Shown: positions 1-11,997, counted from the first letter of the stretch. The stretch: DNA of 64,000 nucleotides from Zygaena filipendulae (GCA_907165275.2 OU015675.1:5783501-5847500), one strand, 5' to 3'. Program-made: numbers and translations. The notes: generated from the sequence alone by a model not told the origin.

Positions 1-592
1 ATAGTAAAGATCAAGCAGATTAATAAATAACTGAAGATTTGATAAGAAATTCGAAAAATCAACTGACCTATATATGTCGTTTTCCTCATAATACTACTTG
101 CGTGATCAGTATAATGTATTCATTTTCATTCTAAGCACTCTGAAACTTATTTATTCTTTGGAACACCTGTAGGTACTCTACTAGGAAATTATTTTGCATG
201 AGTATACCTACGCCCTATGGCGGCAATCAAATAGTGTCAAATGTTATGATTTCGGCGTGGCGGCAACGATTGTTTTAGATTTCAAAAGAAGCCGCCGGCG
301 CGTGTATCATAACCATGTACTTCCGAAAAGCGGCAAATTTCTTTGAGAAGTAAGTACAAAACCTTTGATGCCGCATTATCAAAGTGCCGATGGTTAAAAC
401 ATAACTATGCATGCACTCAGTTTGATTTTAATAGATATTTTTTTATTCGCTATGTTTATGGTATTAGTCGTAATGCGCATAGGTCCAGTTTTTCATATTC
501 TTTGATACAGTTTTTTGCGTCTCATAGAATTCCTAAGCGTACCTACCTATACACCGAACTGTTACACCTAACTACTCAGTGAAATAGCGCTA
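1..592. other. No recognised feature
   Basis: AT-rich with one GC-richer patch of CGGCGTGGCGGCAAC / GCCGCCGGCGCG / AGCGGCAAA motifs (about 215-335). The 79-codon frame at 343-582 has no ATG context, homologue or composition that supports a gene. Confidence 0.5.
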
Positions 593-765
593 AGTCCTAG
601 CTGCAAGACGCAAGAGTCTTGCAGGCTATGTCTTGTTCTTGCTCAAGTCTTGCACGGTCAGTCTTGGTCTTGGTCTTGCTAAAAATACGCGGTCTTGTTC
701 TTGGTCTTGGTCTTGCAAAAACGCAAGAACAAGACCAAGACTGCAAGACCAAGACTGAATTTGGG
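593..765. repeat. TCTTGG/CCAAGA hexamer repeat with hairpin
   Basis: Imperfect TCTTGG/TCTTGC units run to about 718 and then invert into ACAAGACCAAGACTGCAAGA, so the tract can fold on itself. The 63-codon minus-strand frame across it is a by-product. Confidence 0.65.
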
Positions 766-1761
766 CAACACTATATGTAATTAAAAACGATAACACGTTC
801 CTACTATATATTATCACGGATTATATCTACGTATACTGGTCCGTGCTATTTTACATTCAACAGATGGCGCTCCTACTGCTGTATAGTACCGTGTGTTGCT
901 TTTAGGCCCAACAGATGGCATTAAGTGTATCTGGGCTCAATGAGATAGTCAACAGCCCGTATCTTCTATCCTGTATAAATTATTTGACTAAGTGTCAAAA
1001 TTTCTAAAGTAATCTCCAAAGAGCCATTCAAAGGTTTTTGCTATTTATTCGTTTGTAAACGTTTTTTTTTCTTAATTTATTTAAACTGTGGCGATTCGCA
1101 TGGTGTAATTTTAATTATATTTTTGATACAAATTGGATTACATTTTTAATATATCTTTCCTTTTAAAGTATTTTTATAGTTTTTATAAAACACGCCTTAA
1201 AACCCGGAAGTGGGAACCATACTCGCGATAAAAGGCGTCGCAGTCAGGTCCACTGACAACTAGACCGAAGGTGCTGGTGCCGCAATGTGTGCAATGTGCA
1301 ATGAATTAAACTTTGTTAAATCTAAACCTCGAACTACCTTTAGCCAGCTAAATATACTATGGGTAAAAGTACAAAAATAGATACCTACTTATAGAAAAAG
1401 TGTTAGTCTAAAATTGAAATCTCGATGTACCTAACTTCCGTTTCAGTAATTCACCAACCAAAAAAATATTCAAATATTTTCGACAACAGGAAAGAAAATA
1501 GTCTTTCAACTAATGATTAATGTGAACCGCAGGTATATTATTGGATGTTCAATTCACTAGGTTCTGTTATGTCATTTGAATAATTCATAAAGGAAGTTCA
1601 TTCGCTTATCTTTCTTTTTTCGGGTCTATTTAAGCCTTTATAATAAAATTTTATTTTATTTCCTTATCAGAATATGTAAACTTTCTACTTTATTTTTAGC
1701 ACTTACTTCAATAAAACAGCTAAAACCTTTAAAATAAAATTAAAAAAACACATCCTACTAG
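766..1761. other. No recognised gene
   Basis: Contains two CAACAGATGGC motifs (about 859 and 909), frequent in lepidopteran repeats, and a GC-richer patch at 1200-1290. Otherwise AT-rich and unassigned. Confidence 0.5.
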
Positions 1762-1928
1762 TCCTACTAATATTATAAATGTGAAAGTGTGGATGTTTGG
1801 ATGTTTGTTACTCAATCACGGATAAACGGCTGAACGGATTTGGAGAAAAGGACATAGGGTACTTTTTATCTCGAAATTCCCGTGGGAACTCCGAAACTAG
1901 CGCGGGTGAAACCGCGGGGCACAGCTAG
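1762..1928 (+). mobile_element. Lep1-type Helitron, short form
   Basis: 5' TCCTACTAATATTATAAATG, 3' hairpin GCGGGTGAAACCGCGGGGCA then CTAG followed by T. There are no TIRs and no target duplication, as for Helitrons (target A|T). The middle contains CGGCTGAACGGATTTGG and GGGTACTTTTTATC, shared with most copies listed below. Non-autonomous. Confidence 0.75.
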
Positions 1929-3752
1929 TACATAATATATGTATACAATCAGCATCAAAACTATGTTAAACACTTCTCAGTCGTAGAACTTCATATTGCG
2001 GTGACTTTTGACAACAACAGCTGTCAAAAGTGATTATATATTTCTATGCTGACTGTGCCTACACAAGCTAATTTATAGCGTGTAAAAGAAAATTGCAGCT
2101 GACTGGGTAGATAGATATGTATCATTGTCGACACGTATTTCAGTCCTACCGGTGGAAATATCTACCATTTCTTACATACCTAATGCAATCGGTCGTGAAC
2201 ACTTTGTATTGGGAATTGCGATAAACAGCAATGTGTTAATCCAAATATATTTTCTTTATTCAGTACCAAATTTCGTTCAAATCCTTTTGTGCCGTATGTT
2301 GGATTTAGTCACAAACATTCATTTATGTTTGGGGGCGTCCGTTAATGATTACGTGAGGCGTTCAGGGGAGGGGGGGCGAGCCGAACCTCACCCAATCTCA
2401 CGTGGGGGAGAGGGTGGTATCGGCAAATATCACGTAATTTTGTTGCAATTTTTTTGTTGACAGTATAAAATTACAATTTTTTTTTTATAAATTCAAAAAA
2501 TACAAGCACTATTTACTTATTCACATTAAAAATACACATTATTTGCCTATTATTTTTATTATTATTTATTAATTGAGACAATTAAGGCCCTTTCTTGTTG
2601 TTCTACCTGTTGCCATCTAGTCTGTTCTAATCGTCTTCAATTGAACTGTGTCAATCATTCATTCAATTTCTCTTGCTATAAGTTGTTCTCTGTGTAATAA
2701 ATTATTCTTAAATGTTACATCTCTTTCTTTCTCCTGATATCCCATTACTCAACATATCGCGTCAATTTGCGAACAAAGTAAGAGCGATCGCCCTCAATCT
2801 AACTCAAGGCGGACTCTACATGACTGGTAAAATAAAATATTTATAACCTGTCATTTATTTTCCACGACCCACGTAAACGAATTATATCGCCTATACCTTC
2901 TGTAGGTTAGGTCGTAACGAAATCTATACGTATTATAATATCCTTATATACATACTGCCGCGTCTGTCTCTCTGTATATCCGCGACAAACTCAAAGACTA
3001 CCGAATGGATTTTCATGCGGTTTTCACCAAAAGTTAGAGCGATGCAAGAAGGTTTATGCGCATAGTTTATCCTGTAATTCCCGCCGAAACTATCGACAGT
3101 GAAACCGCAAGGGACAGCTTGACAATCGATTAAGCACAACCACATTAAATAAAAGCCAACCTTCCTCTTCCTAGATAATAATAGCCATGGTGATGATAAT
3201 AAGTATTATTATTGCAGTATTATTTTAATACAAAAAGGTGTATAATTCAGAAATACTTATTTTCAGCAATATTTATAGCTTACTGTGCACAGATGTTATC
3301 GCGATAAAATAAGAGTTACTCCTTTTGATTGATGGCTCACTATTATACTTTTATCACACGGATACGTATGAATTGTTATGCTTCAAGTAAAATAAAACAT
3401 TAATCTAACTTTCTGGGTCATTGCTTTGCGAGATATTTCCCGCATTACCAATGATTCGAAGATTCGAGTTGCTTTACAAAGTAACAAATATGGTAGGTAT
3501 AACGTTGTTCAGTACATCCTTCATATTGGGTAGGTCGCTCTCATTCTACTACAACATCTGAATCCTGATTGCCAGAGTAACTGGTCTTGCTAAATTTTAA
3601 GTAAAAAGGTCGCTTTACGTGTCTTAACTTCATTCATTCTTGTGATAATAGAAAGCTATATGCATAGTAATAAGAAAATTATGTGTTTGACTACCTATGC
3701 ATTCTCATATCTCAAAGCACAATATAATTTCGAATTGATACAAGGTGCTTAT
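1929..3752. other. No recognised gene
   Basis: Around 2340-2440 a GGGGAGGGGGGGCGAGCC / CTCACGTGGGGGAGAGG block bounded by ATTACGTGA and ATCACGTAATTT looks like part of a repeat with ACGTAA-type ends. About 2935-3120 holds a very diverged Helitron-like body (GTGAAACCGCAAGGGACAGC). The rest is AT-rich. Confidence 0.45.
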
Positions 3753-3920
3753 ACATGGTGAAATTTTCGTATTGAATTTTACTATTTTAGAGTCCGACTG
3801 CACTATTGAGAATTTTACTATGGAAATGACAGGCGTTGCCATAGCAAAATCTCAATAGTGTCAGTAAAGATGTGCTCTAAAATGCGTCCATAGTTTTCAA
3901 TACGAAAATTTCACCGTGTA
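3753..3920. mobile_element. 168-bp foldback MITE
   Basis: The left end GGTGAAATTTTCGTATTGA recurs inverted as TTCAATACGAAAATTTCACC. The inner arms also pair (ACTATTGAGAATTTTACTAT / ATAGCAAAATCTCAATAGTG). Non-coding. Confidence 0.7.
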
Positions 3921-3935
3921 GGCATAGTATGTCGT

Positions 3936-4545
3936 GTCCACATGAATTGGCCAATTCATGATTGCCAACATTTCATGACATTAAAAAAAAATTAAAAAAA
4001 TTCAATAATTGTTTATTTCATAACCAAAAGTATTTTTGCAATTTTTTTTTTTTTTGTTGGACATCCTTTTAAGTGAAATAACCGCATGGTGGGCCACATC
4101 ATGAACTGATTACAAGAAGTGTCTAGTTACAAGTACTTTCTGGTTTTAGGCAGGGCGTAGATCACCCCGACATTCTTGGTTAGGTGAGGTTTCGCCTCCG
4201 TCGCGCTTCCGATCCGTTCGCGATTCCCGTGGCCCTGAAGCTAGGCTCCGAGGAAGAACACCCCAGGGATTGTAGTGGGGAGATCGCCCTTCTCAGGGCG
4301 AAGTCCCACATAACCACCGTCTCTCTACCCCAGAGCGGTGTTATGCATAAAGCATTTTCCCTGGGTCAAAAAAAATTGTGAGGTTTCGTCAAGCTGAGCG
4401 AGCGAGCGAGCGTAGCAAGCGTGCCGCGGCAGCGGCCGGCGGCGATGCACTAAAGACAAAATATGGTGACATTTGATAAATTTCGATTTTATAAAATGAC
4501 CGGCCACACCATGAATTGGCCAATTAGTAGATGTACCTAAGCCTA
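3936..4545. repeat. Disrupted element with repeated TGAATTGGCCA motifs
   Basis: CATGAATTGGCC and variants recur near 3950, 4096 and 4510, the outer two containing GAATTGGCCAATT-type palindromes. The GC-rich retroelement piece at 4140-4380 and a GAGC microsatellite (about 4396-4412) lie inside. It reads as an older repeat broken by later insertion. Confidence 0.35.
4140..4380 (+). mobile_element. GC-rich retroelement 3' fragment with A8 tail
   Basis: A GC-rich block in otherwise AT-rich DNA, running from GGCAGGGCGTAGATCACCCC to CCCTGGGTC followed by A8. Its abrupt composition change and A-tail suggest the 3' end of a non-LTR retroelement inserted on the + strand. The 65-codon frame across it has no recognisable domain. 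Its family is not identified. Confidence 0.4.
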
Positions 4546-6107
4546 TGGCAAATATTAAAAGGCTATTTGAACGCTGTCCGACAAACAATGCCGTGATAAA
4601 CCTCACGGCAGTGTTCAAACAATTTTAAACAATTAATATACGCGTGCCATCATCGCTGCATTGGTTGGATTAATTGTGTGTTTATTATTATTTATTCTGC
4701 GCACATCGAAATATTGTTTTACGCTAGAAAAATTAAATTTAGCAACTTAGCAATAGTAGATTGTATCACAAGGTATTAAAATTGTATTTTTAGGGCGAGG
4801 GCGTTATTTTGAATCCAGACCGGAGTGAAGGATTCTTTATAGAATCCTGAACGGAGAGAGGGATTCAAAGGAAATCGCCAGAGGAAAAAATAATTTTTAT
4901 TACCCGCTATTTAGCGGGATAAAATGGATTTCAGTACAACTTTTAGTCGCACTTATTGAAGGGAACCTAAACGTACTACTTTAGGTGCACCTATATGCGA
5001 ATAAAACGTCAGTTTTTGAATAGATGGGATGAAAAAGCCTTTTTTTTAAGTAGGTACTAAGTGAACAAACTATGAGAAAGGATTTTAATTGCAAAGGAGC
5101 AAAAGTTTCTAATATGGAAGTATAGTCAGATCCGAGGATAAAGAATTTTTCATTACTCATGCTCGGAAAGTAGGTCTGAAGTTGCCTGAGAAGCGGGTTG
5201 AAAGTAGCCCTTTTCAGCCCTAGGGAGAATCGCTTTCAACTGACAACTGTCAAATTATTAAAAAAAAACTAGGTCTATTTTCACATTTCTATTCAACCAT
5301 GTTTCAACTTTCTATACAGCCAGCGCGATGTAAAATTGAAATAACGTAAAGTTTAAGTAGGTATTAATTAAAATAAAATTCACTCCCTTTTTCTTAAGCT
5401 AATTCCTATTTATATTTTTTTTATTTTCTTTAATTAATACTTAATAATTAAAGAAAATATTTTTTTTAGGTCGCCACAATGTAAATAAAAAATACTGGCT
5501 GAATAGCTAGCCGGCCAAAGAAAAAGAAATAGGTGGGAAAGTGTCAAGCGACTATCCGATCTTCACTCATTTTTTCTTTAGCTAATTCCTATTTTTATTT
5601 TGACTTTCCTTGCATTGCAATGAGTTACTTTCACCCCTTGGATAACAATGTACTATTTTAATTCAGCTACGTAATGGTTTTGAGGGACAATTGATATTAA
5701 GCGGGCAAATACGAGATAATTATGTAGCTATACATATTATATACTAACTGACAGAAAAAGTCGGCGTGGCTAAATCCTTTTTAATGCTTCACCCGACCAT
5801 ACTGCGGCGTGGTTGTGTCAAATCCGGTATATGTTTGCACAAGCTAATAAATCTCGTAATAATCCGGACCTAAACAAGCGATAACACTTGGGAGCATCGT
5901 AAATTTCTCATGCCCGATACATAAATTAGCCTCCGTTTTTACGTATATCTATCTGTTTTCGATTAACCCTCTTTTGTGCATACGTTAGGCAGATTTAATG
6001 TATTTTTGTAGGTACTTGTATGAATCCTTAATATTATAAATTCGAATGTGAGTTTTATTGTGTTTTGTTTGTAAGGTAGGTACGATACTAAACCGATTAT
6101 CATAATA
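4546..6107. other. No recognised gene
   Basis: AT-rich. A GGATTC/GAATCC-containing palindromic patch lies near 4815-4870 (ATCCAGACCGGAGTGAAGGA / CTGAACGGAGAGAGGATTC). No coding signal. Confidence 0.45.
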
Positions 6108-6531
6108 CTAGCTGCGCCCCGCGGTTTCACCCGCGATAATTTCGGAGTTCCCGCGGGAATTCCGGAATAAAAAGTACCTTATGTCCTTCTCTGTACCCCT
6201 GTGCAGCTAGGATGCGCAACATGATAAAATTTTATCGAGCCATTTTATCGATTCTCGTCGACAAATTATAACGTTGTGTCTACCAGTGGTAAAAAATGTT
6301 TAACCGAATCTAGTCTTAACTCAATACCCCACTACTGCACTTTTTTGCTTGGACGCCCACAAATGTTTGTCGTGTCGATAATTTTTATCTTTCGTTCGAT
6401 AAACATATCATGTTGCGCATCCTAGCTCCGCTGAAAACGTGCATGCCAAATTTCATCCGTTCAGCCGTTTTGCGTGATTGAGTAACAAACATCCAAACAT
6501 CCACATTTTCACATTTATATTATTAGTAGGA
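6108..6531 (-). mobile_element. Lep1-type Helitron split by a 228-bp MITE
   Basis: The minus-strand copy runs from the CTAG end (6108) to TAGTAGGA (6531). The MITE at 6202-6430 divides it. Without it the copy is about 190 bp, the normal short form. Confidence 0.8.
6202..6430. mobile_element. 228-bp MITE family, copy 1 (nested in a Helitron)
   Basis: Ends AGCTAGGATGCGCAACATGA and inverted CATGTTGCGCATCCTAGCT. CTG is duplicated on both sides (6199-6201, 6431-6433). It interrupts a minus-strand Helitron whose sequence resumes exactly after it. The interior includes TACCAGTGGTAAAAAATG and TCTCGTCGACAAATTATA; no gene. Confidence 0.85.
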
Positions 6532-6542
6532 TTATGCATAAA

Positions 6543-6660
6543 CGTTGTCATGAGTACAGAAAAGGACAGAAAAGGTCCTTTTTGTCTCGGAATTCCCGCG
6601 GGAACTCCGTAATTAGTGAGATTGTAACCGTGCAGGGAATCGCCCCACAGTTACTATTAG
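6543..6660 (+). mobile_element. Helitron fragment
   Basis: Contains CCTTTTTGTCTCGGAATTCC and CGCGGGAACTCCGTAATTAG but has lost both termini. Confidence 0.5.
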
Positions 6661-7239
6661 TAAACTATTAATCCAAGTAATTGGATATTTGGATTTTTAC
6701 GACTCAATCACACATTGAGATATGGAAGACGGATAAATAAAATACATTCTGGATAATGACACACAAGTTTTGTACACGGTGCAAAGCGTTCCTGAGTAAA
6801 TAAAAAAAATTATGGATACAACTACAGTCGGACGGCGAGTTTTTAAAGCCGGTTAAAATAAAAACAAACAAAATAACGTTGTTTCTATTAAATTATTCGC
6901 GCTTAAACCAAACACTGGCGTCCATTTTCACACGGAGTGTTAAGCTCTCGTGCTCAAATAGAATTTTCACAGCTCACTTACCATGTGATGTTGTGAAAGG
7001 AAATCTGAAACCAAAAACTAACCGTTGCCGCATGGGTAATAAAATCTTAGTGATATATATGTACCTAATGTAAAGTTATAGAGAAGTGTTTTAAGCACAT
7101 TTCCAAGCGATAAATAATTAAAGTATCTAAGTTTTTATAGGAAGATTATTGTCTTACTATTGTCTTATTTTTTGTATAGGTATCTGTTTGTTTGTAATGA
7201 ATAAAGTAAAAAATTACTTAACCGACTTGAAAAATTCTA

Positions 7240-7332
7240 TCATTTATAGAAGCTGCGGTTTATCGCGGGATTCCCACGGAAACATCAAACTTAGATAGGT
7301 AAGCGTGTGAAACCGTGGGGGATCGACTAGTT
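7240..7332 (+). mobile_element. Eroded Helitron 3' end
   Basis: Degenerate hairpin GTGTGAAACCGTGGGGGATC followed by GACTAGTT; the body is barely recognisable. Confidence 0.4.
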
Positions 7333-8061
7333 ATAAAAAATTAAAGCGTCTAAGTTTAAACGTCTCATAGGAAGGTATTCAGTATTTTAAAAGCTTTTAT
7401 TTAACTTGCAATGTATGTATATACATAACTAACTATGTTTGCACGGGTGGAATCTTGAGCTGAAATTTTGTATAGACATTTAGTTTTGATGACAATGCAT
7501 GGTTTATTCTTTTAGCTTGTTTTATATAAAAAAAATTAAAACCGTTTTTTTTCTATCGAGACTCATAATTCTCATGTACACACACAATAATTAATACACA
7601 CAGCACACAACGTAAAAACAAAAAAGAAACACGAAAATTAAGAGTGCAAGTTGCCAACCACATTGTAGAAGATCTTTCGCTAAAGGTCATTTGACGCCCC
7701 GAAAACTTCTATAACTTTCATTCCTATACTCTATACACCTTTAGTATTACAAGAAACTATATAAAATTATGACCAACAAAAGCATGGCGTCGATTACCTA
7801 TACGACAAGTAGTATAAGTAACAGTTAACCCTGAACGGACTCGAACGGTGCAATAGCGGTCTGCAAGTTTAATGTATTTTGACCCAATTTTGGGTTAGTA
7901 TTCAGCTACGGTACTTGGTAAGCTAACAAGCTAAATAGAAGACGACCTCTAAACACAAGCTTAGAATGATTTCAAGGTCTGAATGACTTCAGGGTTGCCA
8001 CATTAATTTTTAGTAGAAAAAAAACCAACTACCAGAATGTTCAAAAATTTAATTATAAATG

Positions 8062-8244
8062 CTAGCTGTTTCCCACGGTTTCATGCGCCATAATTTCGGA
8101 GTTCCCGCAGGAATTCCGGGACAAAAAGTACCGTGTGTCCTTTTCTGTACCCCTGATAAGGGTATGCAAAATTTCCTGTTAATCGATTGTGATGTTAAGG
8201 CCTGAAAGCGTAGCAAACAAACAAACTCACATTCGCATTTATAA
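8062..8244 (-). mobile_element. Lep1-type Helitron, short form
   Basis: CTAGCTGTTTCCCACGGTTT at the 3' end (minus strand), GTACCGTGTGTCCTTTTCTG in the middle, and CATTCGCATTTATAATGG at the 5' end. Confidence 0.7.
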
Positions 8245-8624
8245 TGGCAAGGGTGAACATAAAAAAATGAAACATTCGAAGTTTGTCTAGAAACTTGTAA
8301 TTTTGTACCTGTCTTGCTTGATGTAGGTCAGTAAGAAGGTTCATTATTAAATTTGAGTTTTGACCTTTTAGAAGCTAAAAAGAGAGAACTGACCAGTATT
8401 ATCTATGATTTTAGATTTTTCGTACGTTCGTATACCTACATTCTGTATTGTGTTTGCTTTTTCTTCTTAATTTACGATGGTTTTATTTATTTTCGTATCA
8501 ATAGGTATATTCCAGCCGTAACGGCTTTCGATCGGTCTAGACACGGAAACAAAAACCACTATAGAATATTAGACAATTGACAACCCTACATACCTACGTA
8601 CCTCTAACATTATAGATCTTTCTG

Positions 8625-8954
8625 AATGGGCATGTTGACTAATTTTTATTTTTTAGTCCGTCTTGTAGATTATTAAAAAATATTGGACACGTATTTTTTC
8701 TTTTTTTACGTAATCAAAAAATAACGGCGATATATTGAGTTGAAATTTCGCGTGACGTCACTATTCTGACAATCTGTATGGCGGTTTTGCGGTTAGTGAC
8801 GTCACGACCTCTTCATCCTAAACTTTAATGCGCTTTTTCTCTGTATATTTTAATTTATTTAAAAAAGCAAAAAATACGTGTCTATTGTTTTTTTATTTTC
8901 TAACTGACGGACTAATTAGAATTTTGATTTTCAATAGTAGTCAACATCCCTATT
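8625..8954. mobile_element. CRE-bearing palindromic MITE, copy 1
   Basis: About 330 bp. The left end is ATGGGCATGTTGACTA...TTAGTCCGTC and the right end ACTGACGGACTAATTAG...TAGTCAACATCCCTAT, inverted partners. The inner halves also pair (ACACGTATTTTTTC, AAATACGTGTC). Two GTGACGTCAC palindromes near the centre match the CREB/ATF site TGACGTCA. It is non-coding. Confidence 0.85.
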
Positions 8955-9344
8955 GTAATTGTATAGAGAGGTAGAACAATCCATTCGGGCGGGAACAATA
9001 GTGTCTATAGAATTGAGCGTTACAGTATAGGTTCATTTGTACCTTGATTGTTGTGATCGAATGACTTTAATAGTTGACTTGAACGCCGCAGACTGTGTTT
9101 GATGCTTGGAGAGGCGAAATGGAAACCAATACAATAGTATACAATTTTCAGTGTAAAAAGATTAAATTATCCATAGATTTAGTATCGATCAGTCTAGTGC
9201 GCTAGTTACCTATAAGTTCACAGTAGGTAGGTACTATTTGGTGTAACGTGAGTTGACCGTGAGCAAGCGACTGGCTCTCGAACACACACTAAACACAGAG
9301 TCCAACCACATTTACTTAAAAAAAAAGCAAAAAAGCTTACTTAA

Positions 9345-9785
9345 TTTTTTTTTTAAAGAAAACTGACTTCAAAAATAAACCCACTGAAAATCACAAAATA
9401 TTTTGCATAAACCCAACCCATTTTATTTGGATATACATACCTATGGGTAAATTTACTTAGTTGTTGAAGTCGATGCCAAACTAAAATAGGACAACAAAGA
9501 AAACGCATTATTGGTTAGCTTTATTCGTAGTAATTTTCAGCTTTCTAAATTTGCACTTTTTTTGTTTCGTTAGTTTTTATGTTTATTACAGTTTTCAGGT
9601 AAAACCGCATCAAAATCGCTTCGACCAAACGTGAGATAATCGTGCTCAAACATACAAACATACAATGCTGCTATGTAGTAGCGAATTTTTGAAAATGCAA
9701 AAAAAAGCCATTTTTTTAATACTCGAGCGTGTTAGATAATTACAGGTCAAAATGAAAACCTCCTTTTTTGAAATCGGTTAAAAAA
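9345..9785. mobile_element. Element bounded by inverted ACTGACTTC/GAAATCGGTT ends
   Basis: The left edge reads AAAACTGACTTCAAAAA and the right edge CCTCCTTTTTTGAAATCGGT, an imperfect inverted pair of the ACCGACTTCC motif. The interior is AT-rich without a coding frame. It may be a composite of two oppositely oriented fragments and not one element. Confidence 0.35.
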
Positions 9786-10159
9786 TATTGCATCAGTGCC
9801 ACAAAATGCACGCAATGTCTTTATGTGCACGCATGGGTCAAAAACTACTGAAGGGATTTAAACCAAACTTGGTACGATTGTAGTCCATACTCCTGGGCAG
9901 GTTATAGGCTATATAACATAACGCAGACACATAGAAGCAGAGCACTGAAGATAAATTTGAAGCAAGTCGGATGAAAATGCACTTTCGAGTTCTTATCCTC
10001 GCATACATTTACTCAATCACGCAAAAACGGCTGAACGGATTTGGATGAAATTTGGCATGCACGTTGTGTGGTACAGAGAAGGACACAGGGTACTTTTTAT
10101 TCCGGAATTCCTGCGGGAACTCCGAAATTACCGCGGGTGAAACCGCGCGGGACAGCTAG
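9786..10159 (+). mobile_element. Long-form Helitron (TGTGCACGCATGGGTC body)
   Basis: Has a longer body with ATGTGCACGCATGGGTCAAA, GTCCATACTCCTGGGCAGGT and GAAGCAAGTCGGATGAAAAT, then the standard 3' part ending GACAGCTAG. Shares this body with 32584-33073. The 5' end is poorly defined. Confidence 0.7.
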
Positions 10160-10368
10160 TAGTTAATAAATAAATGTCTCACACCAGTATTTTAATTACC
10201 TATTAAGAGATTCGCTTGAACTATAACATTGAATCCAAACTAGGTCGGAACTAAACCGTTTCTATATGCAGAAACTGAGACGCTCACTTTACCATATGTG
10301 GTGACGTGGTTGGAAACTGCCTTTTAAAGCCGCACTTAGTTTGAAACAGTGACATACTATTTATTACC

Positions 10369-10880
10369 TTACTAGTTTTTCCCAGCGGTTTCACCCGCGT
10401 TAATTTCGAAGTGCCCGCAATAATGGGCATGTTGACTAATTATTATTTTTTAGTCCGTCTTGTAGATTATTAAAAAATATTGGACACGTATTTTTTCTTT
10501 TTTTACGTAATCATAAAATAACGCCTATATATTGAGTTGAAATTTCGCGTGACGTCACATTCTGACAGTTGGCGGTTTTAGCGGTTAGTGACGTCACGAC
10601 CCCCTCACCCTGAACTTTAATGCGCTTTATCTCTGTATATTTTAATTTATATGAAAAAGCAATAAATACATATCTATTGTTTTTTTATTTTCTAACTGAC
10701 GGACTAATTAGAATTTTGATTTTCAAAAGTAGTCCACATCCCTATTGTAGGATTGAAATTACCCTATGCCCTTTTCTGTACTCCTGACGACGCGTATGCC
10801 AAAGTTCATAATGATCGGCTGAGTAGTTAAGGTGTGAAAGCGTAACAAACAAACAAACTCACATTCACATTTATAATATT
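10369..10880 (-). mobile_element. Lep1-type Helitron split by the CRE-MITE
   Basis: The 3' part is 10369-10421 (GCGGTTTCACCCGCGTTAAT) and the body and 5' part 10747-10880 (GTGAAAGCGTAACAAACAAA). MITE copy 2 sits between them. Confidence 0.75.
10422..10746. mobile_element. CRE-bearing palindromic MITE, copy 2 (nested in a Helitron)
   Basis: Same element and orientation as copy 1. It interrupts a minus-strand Lep1-type Helitron whose 3' part lies at 10369-10421 and whose body resumes at 10747. It carries two TGACGTCA sites. Confidence 0.85.
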
Positions 10881-10887
10881 AGCTACC

Positions 10888-11059
10888 ATAATTATCATAA
10901 ATATAAAAATTCGTATGTCCCGCAAAAACTCGAGAATGACTCGATCGATTTTTGTGTTGGGTTCGTAATTTATCAGGAGAAGGTTTATATTAAAGGAAAT
11001 GGGAAGTTCTGCGAGAATTCCAGAAACTCACGCGGGTGAAACCGCGGGGCACGGCTAGT
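10888..11059 (+). mobile_element. Helitron, diverged body
   Basis: Ends CACGCGGGTGAAACCGCGGG then CACGGCTAG. The body includes CCCGCAAAAACTCGAGAATG, seen in no other copy here. Confidence 0.6.
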
Positions 11060-11213
11060 AGGTATACGTATACAATAAAAAGAAGATAGGTTATCTTATT
11101 TTATTATATTATCGTATTATTTTATTTTGGTTTTTTTTTGGAATAACAATAGCAATAACTTCATTAATAAAATTGTTCAAGTATCTAATACCTATTACAA
11201 TTTTATATATGTA

Positions 11214-11462
11214 CTAGCTGTCCCGCGCGGTTTTACCCGCGATAATTTCGAAGTTCCCGCGGAATTGTTCCACACAAACTTTGCAACCCCTTTTCATCCC
11301 CTTAGGTGTTGAATTTTCAAAAATCCTTTTTTATCGGATGCCTACGTCACACAAAGAACACACCCTCCAAGTTTCAGGTCTCTGCGATCAGTGGTTTAGG
11401 CTGTGCGTTGATCCATCAGTCATTCAGGACAAAGAATTTTATATATATATAGATAGATAGAT
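11214..11462 (-). mobile_element. Second-body Helitron (GATGGATCAACGCACAGCC type)
   Basis: The 3' end CTAGCTGTCCCGCGCGGTTT (minus) is joined to a body with CAACCCCTTTTCATCCCCTT and CTGTGCGTTGATCCATCAGT. The same body occurs at 14502, 24955, 27868, 30955 and 43786. Confidence 0.75.
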
Positions 11463-11464
11463 TG

Positions 11465-11997
11465 TAATAGCAATCTTTATTTAGAGAGTATATTTAGCTG
11501 TAGAATATTACTATTTACCTAACTATAGGTCCTTGTGTGAAGTGAAGTTTCGATAATATCAGTTATGCACGCGGTCAATGGTTAACTGAGGCCTTTAGTC
11601 AGCCCTTTGAAGAACTTAATGGACTTAGACCAGCCCACGTAGCCAAGTTGGTCTTCTTCATTAACACACGGAACAGATCAGTCAGTTTAGTAGTTACGGC
11701 TCTTTGTTCCCACATAATTATGCAATAATGCACAATATTAGTTACCACTTCTATTACATAACTTTAAATTGACAGCGTGCTGTTGGGTAGTTTGTTGCAC
11801 AGCTTCTTTCCAGCCATAGCACTAGGAGCTGTGGAGGGCGGATATTTTATGGGTGGTGTCATAATAATTGTAATTATATTGACGTCAAAAAGGACAACAT
11901 CATGGCCCACTTTGAATAAAATTATTTTACTTTGACTCTGCCTATATGGAAAAAGTGGAAACCAGTGTCGCCGGGTGACGCACAAAAAAACATAATT
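11465..11997 (-). mobile_element. Dispersed LINE-like repeat, minus strand
   Basis: Contains TCAGCCCTTTGAAGAACTTA, CCAAGTTGGTCTTCTTCATT and ACATAATTATGCAATAATGC. On the minus strand, a 79-codon frame ends MAGKKLCNKLPNSTLSI. Its sequence has the look of an abundant lepidopteran retroelement 3' end, but I cannot name the family. MITE copy 1 lies at its edge. Confidence 0.4.
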
